64,000 bases of DNA, from assembly GCA_023458055.1 (NCBI GenBank), contig JAEXAW010000101.1:1-64000 (forward strand), given 5' to 3'. The DNA is from Pseudomonadota bacterium. GTDB taxonomy: Bacteria > Pseudomonadota > Alphaproteobacteria > Sphingomonadales > Sphingomonadaceae. Both the position numbers and the translations under genes were made by a program. The stretch's first letter is position 1, and every line of letters starts with the position of its first letter. This document shows, in pieces, positions 1 through 8,157 of this stretch. The notes under the pieces were generated by a model that saw only the letters and a list, made by a program, of their open reading frames with translations, made no database searches and was not told where the DNA came from.

Positions 1-121
1 CGCTCGGCTTTTCATAATGGCGGCGCAGCTTCATTTCGCGATAAACACCTTCCCGCTGAAGCTTCTTCTTGAGCGCACGAAGGGCCTGATCGACATTGTT
101 ATCGCGAACCATAATCTGCAT
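1..121 (-). CDS. rpsU: 30S ribosomal protein S21, N-terminal part (runs off the window)
   Basis: The minus strand encodes 40 residues from an ATG at 121, beginning MQIMVRDNNVDQALRALKK and continuing through LQREGVYREMKLRRHYEKP. This is the highly conserved N-terminal half of bS21, a small basic protein of the 30S subunit head/platform that helps in initiation. A purine-rich GGAG lies 11 bases before the ATG, followed by a T-rich spacer. The basic C-terminal tail lies outside the window. It is divergent from the aldolase gene; the 295 bases between them contain no other recognisable gene. Confidence 0.93.
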   Translation of the reverse strand, partial: MQIMVRDNNVDQALRALKKKLQREGVYREMKLRRHYEKPS

Positions 122-416
122 AAAAAAACCACACTCCAAATCAAAACTGGGGTTAACCGGCCCCGTAAAAATATACTGCAAGTTCAAGCAGATAAATCTT
201 CATGCGCCGCAGATATGAAGGCAACATGAAAGGGGCCGTCGCGAATCTATGATCCGCTCCGTCGCAGCGCCATTATCAGCGGAGTCGCGAAGTTTCAACC
301 CCATAGCGCAGAAATCCGCCAAGTTGTGGCCTTTCCGCAACGGCTATGCATCGACCCTAGCCGCCCTCCACAAATTATGGCAGAGCGTGTGGCGACGCTT
401 TTAAGGAGAGCCCCCC

Positions 417-1181
417 ATGGCCACCGCCGCCAATGATCTGCGCCCCAACCGTACACCGGAAGAAATGGAGGCGCGCCGCCAACTCGCCGCTTGTTACCGG
501 ATTTTCGCATATCTCGGCTGGGACGAGATGATTTATAATCATATCACCTTGAAGGTGCCGGGACAGGACAATGCCTTCCTCATCAACCCCTATGGCCTGC
601 ATTTCAGTGAAGTCTGCGCATCGAATCTGGTGAAGATCGACATTGACGGCAATGACCTCGATGACAGCGGCTATTTCGTCAACAAGGCCGGTTTCACGCA
701 GCACAGCCTGTTTCATCGCATGCTGCCGGATGTGCATGCAATCATCCATACCCATACAACCGCGACGATGGCGGTATCTTCACTCGAAGGCGGCCTCCAG
801 CCGGTCAACTTCTATGCTTGCAACTTCATGGGGCAGATCGCCTATCATGATTTTGAAGGCATCACCGTGCGCGAAGAAGAAGGCCCGCGTTTCCTTGCGA
901 GCCTGGGCGACAAGCGCATCATGATGCTCAAAAACCATGGCCCCGTGGTGATGGGGCGCACGCTTCCCGAAGCCTTCCAGATGCACTGGGCGCTGCAACG
1001 CGCGTGCGAAATCCAGCTCGCCACGCTCTCGATGGGCCAGCCGATCCGCGTGCCCGATGAGGTGATCGCGGTCCATCAGCGTGACCTATCGCAGGTGATG
1101 ATCCCCGGCGGCGCGGGTGTGCCCGATTTCGCAGCGATGGTGCGGATGATCGACAAGGTCGACCAGAGCTGGCGCGATTAA
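417..1181 (+). CDS. class II aldolase/adducin family protein
   Basis: A 254-residue protein of the class II aldolase/adducin fold. The metal-binding HTH pair is at residues 111-113, inside AIIHTHTTATMAV, and a third conserved histidine is in KNHGPV (about 174), as in zinc-dependent fuculose-phosphate aldolase relatives. The N-terminal segment RIFAYLGWDEMIYNHIT is typical of the adducin-like branch, in which the substrate is usually unknown. The start is supported by AAGGAG six to eight bases before the ATG. It stands 28 bases upstream of a 2Fe-2S protein gene on the same strand, so the two may be cotranscribed. The family is secure; the substrate cannot be read from the sequence. Confidence 0.88.
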   Translation: MATAANDLRPNRTPEEMEARRQLAACYRIFAYLGWDEMIYNHITLKVPGQDNAFLINPYGLHFSEVCASNLVKIDIDGNDLDDSGYFVNKAGFTQHSLFHRMLPDVHAIIHTHTTATMAVSSLEGGLQPVNFYACNFMGQIAYHDFEGITVREEEGPRFLASLGDKRIMMLKNHGPVVMGRTLPEAFQMHWALQRACEIQLATLSMGQPIRVPDEVIAVHQRDLSQVMIPGGAGVPDFAAMVRMIDKVDQSWRD

Positions 1182-1209
1182 AGGCTAAAGGCAGAGCGGC
1201 GACTAACGG

Positions 1210-1791
1210 ATGAGCGAGTTTACCCTTAACGGGCGCGCGCTGGCGTTCGATCTTGATCCCGAAATGCCGCTCCTGTGGGCGCTGCGCGATGCCGCCAATC
1301 TGGTTGGCACCCGCTATGGCTGCGGCACCGGCGAATGTGGCGCCTGCACGGTGATCGTCGATGGCGAGGCGGTGCGCAGTTGCCAGTTGCCGCTCGCCCA
1401 ATGCACCGGCCGCGAGGTCACAACGATCGAAGGATTATCCAGCGACCGCAGCCATCCGGCGCAACAGGCCTGGCTCGCCGAACAGGTGCCGCAATGCGGG
1501 TTCTGCCAGTCGGGGATGATCATGGCGGCGGCGGCCTTGCTCGCCAAAAACGCGACGCCATCCGACGCCGATATCGATGCAGCGATCACCAATATCTGCC
1601 GCTGCGGCACCTATCCGCGCATCAGGAAAGCGATCCACCGGGCCGGCAAGTTGCTGCGCGGAGAGGAAATTATCGCCGCAGCGCCGCCGCCCAATATCCG
1701 CGCGGCTGATGCGGCAGAAGAGGTTCCAGCACTTCGGGTTTCTCAAGAAAGAGTAAGCGAGGCTTCGCAACCCCTTCGTCACGCGCCGTAG
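1210..1791 (+). CDS. (2Fe-2S)-binding subunit of a xanthine-dehydrogenase-family oxidoreductase (IorA-like), orphan
   Basis: A 193-residue protein with both iron-sulfur domains of the small subunit of molybdenum hydroxylases. The plant-ferredoxin-like cluster uses Cys38, 43, 46 and 58 (CGTGECGAC) and the alpha-helical domain uses Cys96, 99, 130 and 132 (CGFCQSG and CRCGTYPRIRK). It is closest in style to isoquinoline 1-oxidoreductase alpha subunits, which are about 150 residues. Here about 40 extra residues of low-complexity tail follow, and the 3' end overlaps the convergent gene by 13 bases. No molybdopterin-binding large subunit lies next to it, so its partner must be encoded elsewhere or lost. 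Molybdenum-cofactor genes do occur 12 kb downstream. Confidence 0.85.
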   Translation: MSEFTLNGRALAFDLDPEMPLLWALRDAANLVGTRYGCGTGECGACTVIVDGEAVRSCQLPLAQCTGREVTTIEGLSSDRSHPAQQAWLAEQVPQCGFCQSGMIMAAAALLAKNATPSDADIDAAITNICRCGTYPRIRKAIHRAGKLLRGEEIIAAAPPPNIRAADAAEEVPALRVSQERVSEASQPLRHAP

Positions 1792-2261
1792 GCCGTCATC
1801 CAAGCTTTGGCCGCCATTGCTGCGACGCCAATCAGAACAGCAGGAACAACCGGTACCATAAGTTTGGTGTTGCGACGGTTGCGCCCCATCGAGACGCTGT
1901 AAATGCTAACGATTACCTGAACCCCGATTGCAATACCCGCTGCCCACAGAAAATCATCCGGTCTCAACCACGGCAGCAGCGCGATCAGCAATTTGCCCAA
2001 TCCCGCGCTTAATCCGACGACCGCCAGCCCGATCAGTACGATCGCTGCTGCGGGCCAGAAATAATAGAATATCTCGTCGGCGGGATTGGTCGCCAAGGAC
2101 GCGCGCACCGCGCAGGCCGCGATGCCGGCAGCCAGGATCAGGCCATTGCTGAGGTTGCTGATCTTGAGTGTCCGCACATTATGATAGGCGAGCACCAGCA
2201 GCACGACGGCCAAAAAAACCAGCGACCAGGCATAAAATTGCGGAAGTTCAAGTTGCGGCAT
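1779..2261 (-). CDS. A24 prepilin-peptidase-like membrane protein, catalytic aspartates apparently lost
   Basis: A 160-residue, very hydrophobic protein with about five membrane segments. The region HNVRTLKISN lines up with the first catalytic motif of CpaA/TadV peptidases (D-x-R-x-x-x-I-P-N), but His-Asn stands where the aspartate should be. AGLGKLLIALLPWL lines up with the second motif (GxGD-x-K-L) but lacks the GD pair. The C-terminal KLMVPVVPAVLIG corresponds to the usual K-x-x-x-P-Y-G-x-A segment. It is therefore probably a non-catalytic relative or one that has diverged in function. The start is backed by AGGGGA before the ATG. No pilus genes lie nearby. The fold assignment is my inference from motif spacing. 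Confidence 0.55.
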   Translation of the reverse strand: MPQLELPQFYAWSLVFLAVVLLVLAYHNVRTLKISNLSNGLILAAGIAACAVRASLATNPADEIFYYFWPAAAIVLIGLAVVGLSAGLGKLLIALLPWLRPDDFLWAAGIAIGVQVIVSIYSVSMGRNRRNTKLMVPVVPAVLIGVAAMAAKAWMTAYGA

Positions 2262-2288
2262 TTGCTTTCCCCTTTTTCACGGTCGATT

Positions 2289-3695
2289 TTACTCGCCCGT
2301 CAGTATCCGGTCGACCAGTTCCTTCACGGTCGGAACAAAGTTGTTCGAATAGAAGGGGTCGAGCCCGAAGCGATAGGCGCTGTGTCCTGCAAACATCAGA
2401 TTTTCATCCATCGGGTCGCCATGCACCGCGCCTTGCAGCGCCTTCTGGATACAGAAGCTTCTGGGATCGACATTATAGCCGGTGGTGAAATCGTCATGGT
2501 CCTTCCACGCCGAAAAAGCGCAGTGCGACAGGCATCCCATGCACTCGGCCTGATCGATCTGGATTTTCTTCGCCATTTCGGGGGTTTCGAAAATCACGCT
2601 ATTGTCGGGCGTTTTCATCGCGACGCTATAGCCCTGATCGACCCATTCATGCGCGTGGCGCAGGCCATCGATGCTGACATACCAGCTTTTATTGCCCTTG
2701 AGCCCAACGTCGAGCCGTTCGGTGAGGTCGCCTTCGGGATTTTCCGCATAGGCAATCTGGCGTTCGGAGCGCGCCTCAAGGCTGCGGAGGAACGGATTGC
2801 GCACGGCGGATGAATAAAAGCCGGTCGGCGAGAAGCGGTGGAGGAGAACATCACCTTCCTTCACCTCCATCAGCTTTTCTTTCCACTCCGGCGGAATTTC
2901 GCTTTCCTGCGTGAGCAAGGGCCGGGTGCCGAACTGGAACATGATCTGCCCCAGTTCATCATTGTCGATCCACTTGTCCCAATCTTTAAGATGCCAGACG
3001 CCGCCCGCCATCACGATGGGCGTTTCGTCGGGAATACCGCCTTCGCGCATCACCGCGCGCAATTCGGCCACGCGGGGATAGGGGTCCTGCGGCACGCGCG
3101 GATCTTCTGCATTGGAAAGACCATTATGTCCGCCCGCGAGCCACGGGTCTTCATACACCGCCGCGCCGAGCCATTCGGGCACCTTGGAATAGCTGCGCTT
3201 CCACAGCGCGCGAAACGCGCGGCCCGAAGAAATGATCGGGAGATAATAAACCTCATGCTTGGCCGCGATATCGGCCAGTTTGTAAGGCATGCCCGCGCCG
3301 CAGGTGACGCCTTGAACCTTGCCCTTGGTGCCTTCCAGCACCCCTTCGAGCACGCGCTGTGCGCCGCCCATTTCCCACAGGACATTGACGTTGATCGCGC
3401 CGTTGCCGCCCGCAATCGCGTGCGCGCGCTCAACCTGCGCGATGCCACCGGCGATGCCATAGTCGATCAATTCTTCATGCCGCGCGGGCCTTGTTTTGGC
3501 ATGATAGACCTGCGGGATACGCTCGCCATTTTCGTCATAGCTGTCGGCATTGACTGCGGACACCGTGCCGATGCCGCCTGCCGCCGCCCATGCGCCCGCA
3601 CTATTCCCGGTCGAGACGGCAACCCCTTTGCCACCCTCGATAATCGGCCATACCTCGCGGCCTGCATATTGAACCCGCTTGAGCCCCTTGAACAA
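2289..3695 (-). CDS. nitronate monooxygenase / 2-nitropropane dioxygenase-like flavoprotein
   Basis: A 468-residue FMN-dependent TIM-barrel protein of the nitronate monooxygenase (NMO) superfamily, which oxidises alkyl nitronates. It shows IIEGGKGVAVSTG near the N-terminus, GAGMPYKL around 134, the family's AGGHNGLSN segment with the presumed catalytic His190, and VMAGGVWHL in the FMN phosphate region. A C-terminal extension carries a cysteine-rich CMGCLSHCAFSAW, a feature of the long subfamily. The start is a TTG at 3695 preceded by AGGAG seven bases upstream; there is no ATG close by. It is monocistronic, and followed by a short gap to the degenerate prepilin-peptidase gene. Confidence 0.8.
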   Translation of the reverse strand: MFKGLKRVQYAGREVWPIIEGGKGVAVSTGNSAGAWAAAGGIGTVSAVNADSYDENGERIPQVYHAKTRPARHEELIDYGIAGGIAQVERAHAIAGGNGAINVNVLWEMGGAQRVLEGVLEGTKGKVQGVTCGAGMPYKLADIAAKHEVYYLPIISSGRAFRALWKRSYSKVPEWLGAAVYEDPWLAGGHNGLSNAEDPRVPQDPYPRVAELRAVMREGGIPDETPIVMAGGVWHLKDWDKWIDNDELGQIMFQFGTRPLLTQESEIPPEWKEKLMEVKEGDVLLHRFSPTGFYSSAVRNPFLRSLEARSERQIAYAENPEGDLTERLDVGLKGNKSWYVSIDGLRHAHEWVDQGYSVAMKTPDNSVIFETPEMAKKIQIDQAECMGCLSHCAFSAWKDHDDFTTGYNVDPRSFCIQKALQGAVHGDPMDENLMFAGHSAYRFGLDPFYSNNFVPTVKELVDRILTGE

Positions 3696-3760
3696 CTAAT
3701 CTCTCCTGAAACAAACGTCCTGCGTCCTGCCTATAAGCGGTTTTGCCGGTAGGGGAAGAT

Positions 3761-4237
3761 TTATTCGGCAGCCGCCGGATGCTCATCCTCGGCATCGGCC
3801 AGACCCGATACCCGCTTGATCGGCGAGAGCAGCTTGAGCGTCACAAAGGTTACGATGGCGAGCACCACCGCAACGTCAATAGCCCCCAACCCTACCGCCG
3901 TGCCGATAGCCCCGGTGGACCACAGGCTGGCGGCGGTTGCGGTGCCGCGCACGGAGGCTTTCATCCGCAAGATCGCGCCGCCCCCGATGAAACCGATACC
4001 GGTGATGAGCCCTTCAACGATTTTTGACATCGCCTCGGGGCTTGACCCCATCACCGTTTCCGCCGCCTGAATGAAGCCGCAACTGGCAATTGCGACGAGC
4101 GGAAAGGTGCGCAACCCGGCGCTGCGCTCTTCCTTCTCGCGATCCCAGCCGAGCGGCAGCGCGAGCAGATAAGCGATGATGAGCGCAATCAGGTGCGGCC
4201 CGATATTGAAGCTGTCCGTCGTTAGTCCGCTTGTCAT
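3761..4237 (-). CDS. MgtC/SapB family inner-membrane protein
   Basis: A 158-residue membrane protein with the MgtC signature blocks: LGWDREKEERSAGLRTFPLV near residue 30, GLITGIGFIGGGAILR around 78-93 and VRGTATAASLWSTGAIG around 97-113. Four to five hydrophobic segments follow one another. MgtC proteins act at the inner membrane, often on F-ATPase or magnesium/phosphate balance, and are common as stand-alone genes in alphaproteobacteria. The ATG at 4237 is chosen over a TTG one codon upstream; neither has a clear ribosome binding site. The C-terminus is a short acidic tail. Confidence 0.85.
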   Translation of the reverse strand: MTSGLTTDSFNIGPHLIALIIAYLLALPLGWDREKEERSAGLRTFPLVAIASCGFIQAAETVMGSSPEAMSKIVEGLITGIGFIGGGAILRMKASVRGTATAASLWSTGAIGTAVGLGAIDVAVVLAIVTFVTLKLLSPIKRVSGLADAEDEHPAAAE

Positions 4238-4299
4238 CAAACTGTAACGTTCGGGTTGCCGTTAGGCTCCGCTCAGCCAAAGCGTTTTTGCGTCATGCG

Positions 4300-5241
4300 C
4301 TACGCTTGTGCCGCGTCTACTTGCTCCAACAGGGCCGTAATTGCCGCAACCGCTTCGGGTTCATCCAGCGTCGGCGCATGGCCGATCCCGCCAAGCGTCA
4401 CCAATTTGGCGAGCGGCAGTCGGGCAATCATCTCGTCTGCCGTCGCAGCGCCCAATATGTCGGAAAGACCGCCGCGCAGGACCAGCGTCGGCACGCCCGA
4501 GAGCGCCTCGAGCGCAGGCCACAAATCCACGCCCGCCTCGCCGCCGGGGACGCGGAACGGTTCGGCGATGCGGCTGTCATAATCGGCGATGATCCGCCCT
4601 TCCTTGGTGAGCTTGTGGGTGCGCTTGACCAGCCGCAGCCAGTCTTCGAGCTGCCATTTGGGATAGGATGTGCCGTGCAATTCCTGCGCCGCGCGCGCGG
4701 CATGGACCCAGGTCGGCTGGCTCCCGCCCTGCCCGACATAGGAGCGAATCCGCGCGACCCCGTCAGCTTCGATCACCGGTCCCACATCATTGAGGATCGC
4801 TCCCGCCAGCCGCTCGCCGCTCATCGCCGCGAGCAACATGGTAACGATCCCGCCGAGCGAGGTCCCGCACGCGACAAAGCGGTCAATCTGCTGCTCTTCG
4901 CACAGGCTGATAATATCCTGCGCATAGGTGAGCGGGACATAGGTCATCGCGTCCTTGGCATAAGCGCTGTCACCGCGCCCGCGAAAATCGACCGTAATGA
5001 CCCGGCGGGTCGCGGCGAAATGTTCGGCCAGGCCTTCAAAATCGCGCGCATTGCGGGTGAGGCCGGGCATGCAGAGTAACGGGGCCTCGCCAGTCGCCTT
5101 CTCCGGCCCGGGATAATCGCGATAATGGAGCCGCAGGCCATCTTTTGACCACCAGTAGCGGTCACGCCACAGCCCGTTGAAATTATCGGTGTCGGGGGTG
5201 GCAGCGGGGGATGCGGTGAGGCTTTCGGTCATGGGCGCCAT
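4300..5241 (-). CDS. alpha/beta-fold hydrolase
   Basis: A 313-residue protein of the alpha/beta hydrolase superfamily. The nucleophile elbow is CGTSLGGIVT, the acid is probably the Asp in GGLSDILG, and the base is the His in GIGHAPTLDEPE close to the C-terminus. The oxyanion-hole region reads PLLCMPGLTRN, with FRGRGDSAYA further on, as in epoxide-hydrolase or haloperoxidase-like members. The start is placed at the ATG at 5241; a second ATG at 5232 and a GTG at 5265 are also possible, and none has a strong ribosome binding site. It is divergent from selO, with about 70 bases between them. The substrate is unknown. Confidence 0.83.
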   Translation of the reverse strand: MAPMTESLTASPAATPDTDNFNGLWRDRYWWSKDGLRLHYRDYPGPEKATGEAPLLCMPGLTRNARDFEGLAEHFAATRRVITVDFRGRGDSAYAKDAMTYVPLTYAQDIISLCEEQQIDRFVACGTSLGGIVTMLLAAMSGERLAGAILNDVGPVIEADGVARIRSYVGQGGSQPTWVHAARAAQELHGTSYPKWQLEDWLRLVKRTHKLTKEGRIIADYDSRIAEPFRVPGGEAGVDLWPALEALSGVPTLVLRGGLSDILGAATADEMIARLPLAKLVTLGGIGHAPTLDEPEAVAAITALLEQVDAAQA

Positions 5242-5314
5242 ATTGCGCCGCTCGGCCCAAGACACAAGCCTCTCGCGTCTTGTTTACCTTGATCATCATA
5301 CCCATAGTCACACG

Positions 5315-6727
5315 ATGTCCGACCCGCAGCCGCTTCCCCCGTACCGCCCCGACCCCGCATTCCTCACCTTGGGTGATGGTTTTGCAGACGCGGTGGCGGC
5401 CGCTGATTTTCCGGAAACGATCCTGCGCTGGCGCGGCGATCGCGCGGCGGCGGAGGTCGGGCTTGCGGGCCTCGACGACGCGCAGTGGATCACCCATTTC
5501 GGACGTTTCGAGGCTCTTCCGGATAATCTGCCGCACCCGCTTGCCCTGCGCTATCATGGCCACCAGTTCCGCGTGTATAATCCGGATCTTGGCGACGGGC
5601 GCGGCTTTCTGTTTGCCCAGATGCGCGACGGCGGCGACCGGCTGATTGACCTTGGCACCAAGGGATCGGGGACGACACCCTGGTCACGGCGCGGCGACGG
5701 GCGGTTGACGCTCAAAGGCGCGGTGCGCGAACTGCTCGCAACCGAAATGCTCGAAGCCTTGGGCGTGCCCACCTCGCGCACCTTTTCGATCACCGAAACC
5801 GGCGAGGATTTGTGGCGCGGTGATGAACCCTCACCGACCCGCTCCGCCGTGCTCGTGCGGATGAGCCACGGCCATATCCGCATCGGCAGTTTTCAACGGC
5901 TGGCTTATGAGGGCGATAGCGCGCGGCTGGCAGCACTCGCGCGCTATGCGCTGCGATATTATTATCCGGGCGTCGAACAAGCTGACGATGACGTCATGGT
6001 GGCAACAACGCTCCTGCGCGCAGTAGTCGAGCGCACCGCCGATCTCGCGGCCTCTTATATGGTCGCCGGCTTTGTCCATGGCGTGCTCAACAGCGATAAT
6101 ATCAACATATCGGGCGAAAGCTTTGATTATGGCCCGTGGCGGTTCAGCCAATATTGGGACCCCGCTTTCACCGCCGCCTATTTCGATCATGCCGGGCTCT
6201 ATGCCTTCGGTCGCCAGCCCGAGGCGATCCATTGGGACGTCGCGCAACTCGCGATTGCGCTGCGCACCTTATGTCCCGCCGAGCCGCTGATTGCCGAACT
6301 CGAACACTTCGGCCCGCTCTATCAGGAGGCCATCGCACGCCGTTTCCTGTGGCGCATCGGCATGACCAGCATGGGCAACGAGGCCGACCAGGCGCTGGTC
6401 GCGGCTGCAGAAAAGCTGATGATCGAGGATCAAATGCCGATTGACCAGTTTTTCTTTGATTGGCGCGGCGGACGGCAACCGGCGGGTGCGCACCGTTCAG
6501 ACGCCGCCCAAGCCTTTGCGGCGCTTGTTGGGGCACGTGGACAAGAAGGCGCGCGCGACCACCCTTATTGGTCCGACCCCGCGCCGCAATCCATGCTCAT
6601 CGACGAGGTCGAATCCCTCTGGGCCGCGATCGCCGAGAAAGATGATTGGGCACCGCTATACAACAAGGTCAGCCAAATCCGCCGCATGGGCGAAGCGCAT
6701 GGGCCTTCTCCAGTGGTAAGAGATTAA
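5315..6727 (+). CDS. selO: protein adenylyltransferase SelO (YdiU/UPF0061)
   Basis: A 470-residue pseudokinase-fold protein that transfers AMP from ATP to hydroxyl side chains of proteins, linked in E. coli to redox and glutathionylation stress. The signature block LGTKGSGTTPWSRRGDGRL is complete, followed by LKGAVRELL. The active-site region HGVLNSDNINISGESFDYGP keeps the Asn and Asp that bind magnesium. Length is close to E. coli YdiU (478). The eukaryotic C-terminal selenocysteine motif is absent and no CxxC is seen at the end, so the redox tail seems lost. The start is the ATG opening MSDPQPLPPYRPDP; an open frame runs 46 codons further upstream but is not conserved in style. Confidence 0.9.
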   Translation: MSDPQPLPPYRPDPAFLTLGDGFADAVAAADFPETILRWRGDRAAAEVGLAGLDDAQWITHFGRFEALPDNLPHPLALRYHGHQFRVYNPDLGDGRGFLFAQMRDGGDRLIDLGTKGSGTTPWSRRGDGRLTLKGAVRELLATEMLEALGVPTSRTFSITETGEDLWRGDEPSPTRSAVLVRMSHGHIRIGSFQRLAYEGDSARLAALARYALRYYYPGVEQADDDVMVATTLLRAVVERTADLAASYMVAGFVHGVLNSDNINISGESFDYGPWRFSQYWDPAFTAAYFDHAGLYAFGRQPEAIHWDVAQLAIALRTLCPAEPLIAELEHFGPLYQEAIARRFLWRIGMTSMGNEADQALVAAAEKLMIEDQMPIDQFFFDWRGGRQPAGAHRSDAAQAFAALVGARGQEGARDHPYWSDPAPQSMLIDEVESLWAAIAEKDDWAPLYNKVSQIRRMGEAHGPSPVVRD

Positions 6728-6805
6728 GCCCACCCTGCGTAACAAAATTGCGTCTTAAAGCTTAACTTTTGCACGGTAAAAAAAGCCTGCTTTGCCCCTT
6801 GGCAG

Positions 6806-7762
6806 ATGGATTGCCAATTGGGTCGCATGGAAAAGCAACCTCATAATCCCGCTTCGGGCAAAATCTGGCTGGTCGGTGCAGGTCCGGGTGATCCCGACCT
6901 TCTGACCGTCAAGGCGCTGCGCCTGATCGAAGGCGCGGAGCTGATCGTGCATGACGGGCTGGTCGATGCCGCGATTCTCGCGCTCGCCTCGCCGCAAGCG
7001 GAACTGGTCTCGGTCGCCAAGGCGCGCAGTCGGCACACGATGGCGCAGGACGACATCAACGCGCTCCTTGTGCGCGAGGCGCTGGCCGGACGGCAGGTGG
7101 TGCGCCTCAAAGGCGGCGACCCGTTCATTTTCGGGCGTGGCGGCGAAGAACTGGAAGCCGCGCGCGCAGCCGGCGTGCCGTGCGAGGTCGTCCCCGGCAT
7201 CACCGCCGCCATCGGTTGCGCGGCTGAGGCTGGCCTCCCCCTCACCCATCGCGAGGCGGCCAGCGCGGTTACCTTTGTCGCTGGCCAGTGCAAGGATTTG
7301 TCCGACCAGAATTGGGCGGGGCTGGCAGGCCATGGGCGGACGCTGGTCATCTATATGGGCGTCGCGACCGCCGAAAAAATCGCCGAAAAGCTGATCTCGG
7401 ACGGCGTTTCGCCCGCGATTCCCGTGGCTATCCTCGAAAAAGGCACACGCGGCGATGCGCGCGCGATGCGGACCTTGCTCGCCGACCTCGGCGGTTTGGT
7501 CGCCCGCGAAGAGGTGCAAAGCCCCGCGCTGATCGTGGTCGGCGAAGTCGCGGCGCGGTCGGAAGCGGAAGACTATTTCGCATTAGTCAATTCCTCCCCG
7601 GCACGGGGAGGGGAACCGCACGAGCCTGCGGAGCAGGTGAGATGTGGTGGAGGGGATGGGGTCAACCTCCCTCTCCGCGCTTCTAATCCCCTCCACCATG
7701 CTGCGCATGGTCCCCCTCCCCATACCGGGGAGGAATTTGAAGTCTCTGGAGATCAATCATGA
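6806..7762 (+). CDS. cobA: uroporphyrinogen-III C-methyltransferase; 3' end formed by a repeat element
   Basis: A tetrapyrrole methylase using two SAM to turn uroporphyrinogen III into precorrin-2, the first step of siroheme synthesis; siroheme is the cofactor of the CysI encoded two genes on. Visible motifs: LVGAGPGDPDLLT near the N-terminus, GGDPFIFGRGGEE around 103-115 and VVPGITAA. From residue 262 onward the frame (7589-7737) is pure inverted-repeat element, so the last 57 residues are not family sequence. The stop still overlaps the next ATG as ATGA, preserving translational coupling. A second ATG at 6827 is an equally good start. It is the first gene of the sulfate-assimilation operon. 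Confidence 0.88.
   Translation: MDCQLGRMEKQPHNPASGKIWLVGAGPGDPDLLTVKALRLIEGAELIVHDGLVDAAILALASPQAELVSVAKARSRHTMAQDDINALLVREALAGRQVVRLKGGDPFIFGRGGEELEAARAAGVPCEVVPGITAAIGCAAEAGLPLTHREAASAVTFVAGQCKDLSDQNWAGLAGHGRTLVIYMGVATAEKIAEKLISDGVSPAIPVAILEKGTRGDARAMRTLLADLGGLVAREEVQSPALIVVGEVAARSEAEDYFALVNSSPARGGEPHEPAEQVRCGGGDGVNLPLRASNPLHHAAHGPPPHTGEEFEVSGDQS
7589..7737. repeat. inverted-repeat element, type A copy 1 (inside the 3' end of cobA)
   Basis: A 149-base element bounded by perfect 13-base inverted ends, AATTCCTCCCCGG and CCGGGGAGGAATT. It shares an inner stretch, ACCGCACGAGCCTGCG then AGCAGGTGAGATGTGGTGG, with the copy at 50611-50766. The arms pair as a long stem. It encodes no protein of its own and looks like a MITE/REP-type intergenic element of sphingomonads. 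It lies entirely within the coding frame of cobA. Confidence 0.85.
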
Positions 7763-8055
7763 AACTCCTCACCGGAAACAACCTCGCCGACGGGCGCGTG
7801 ATTTGGTGGACCGGCAATGGCTGGTCGATCCATGTCGAAGATGCCGTCGATGTCGGCGAACATGGCGAGGCGATCCTCACTGCCGAAGAAGGCGCGCGCC
7901 GGGTCAACAGCCCCGCGATCATTGATGCCATCGAAACCCCAGAAGGCCCGCGCCCCGGTCATATCAAGGACCGCATCCGTGCGCTCGGCCCGACGGTGCG
8001 TCCGGACCTTACATTAAAGCCCGCCGATCCTGCGGCAGGAGACTGGGTGATATGA
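7759..8055 (+). CDS. DUF2849 domain-containing protein
   Basis: A 98-residue protein with the DUF2849 pattern: LTGNNLADGRVIWWTGNGWS at the N-terminus, a middle helix with AEEGARRVNSPAIIDA, and GHIKDRIRALGPTVRPDL near the end. DUF2849 genes are typically placed directly before sulfite reductase genes in alphaproteobacteria, as here, so a role in siroheme handling or sulfite reduction is likely but not demonstrated. It starts at an ATG overlapping the cobA stop (ATGA), with GGAG seven bases before it. There are no membrane segments or cysteine motifs. Confidence 0.85.
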   Translation: MKLLTGNNLADGRVIWWTGNGWSIHVEDAVDVGEHGEAILTAEEGARRVNSPAIIDAIETPEGPRPGHIKDRIRALGPTVRPDLTLKPADPAAGDWVI

Positions 8056-8074
8056 GCGTTTTTTACACCGCAGT

Positions 8075-8143
8075 GCTGAGCCTGTCGAAGCACGTCAATC
8101 TACGTAGCGCTATGCTCGAACATGCCCTTCGACAAGCTCAGGG
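8075..8143. repeat. inverted-repeat element, type B copy 1 (TCGAAG/CTTCGA family)
   Basis: The left arm GAGCCTGTCGAAG is at about 8078-8090 and the right arm CTTCGACAAGCTC at 8128-8140, with a 37-base spacer. The same arms recur at 53656-53721. It fills the gap between the DUF2849 gene and cysI. An in-frame ATG inside the right arm (8122) could add 12 repeat-encoded residues to CysI. Confidence 0.8.
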
Positions 8144-8157
8144 CTTCGGAGCCAAAA

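Noticed and set aside
8122..8157. Upstream ATG adding 12 residues to CysI
   Set aside because: The added residues are encoded by the right arm of an inverted-repeat element and are not like sulfite reductase N-termini; the ATG at 8158 opens family-like sequence.
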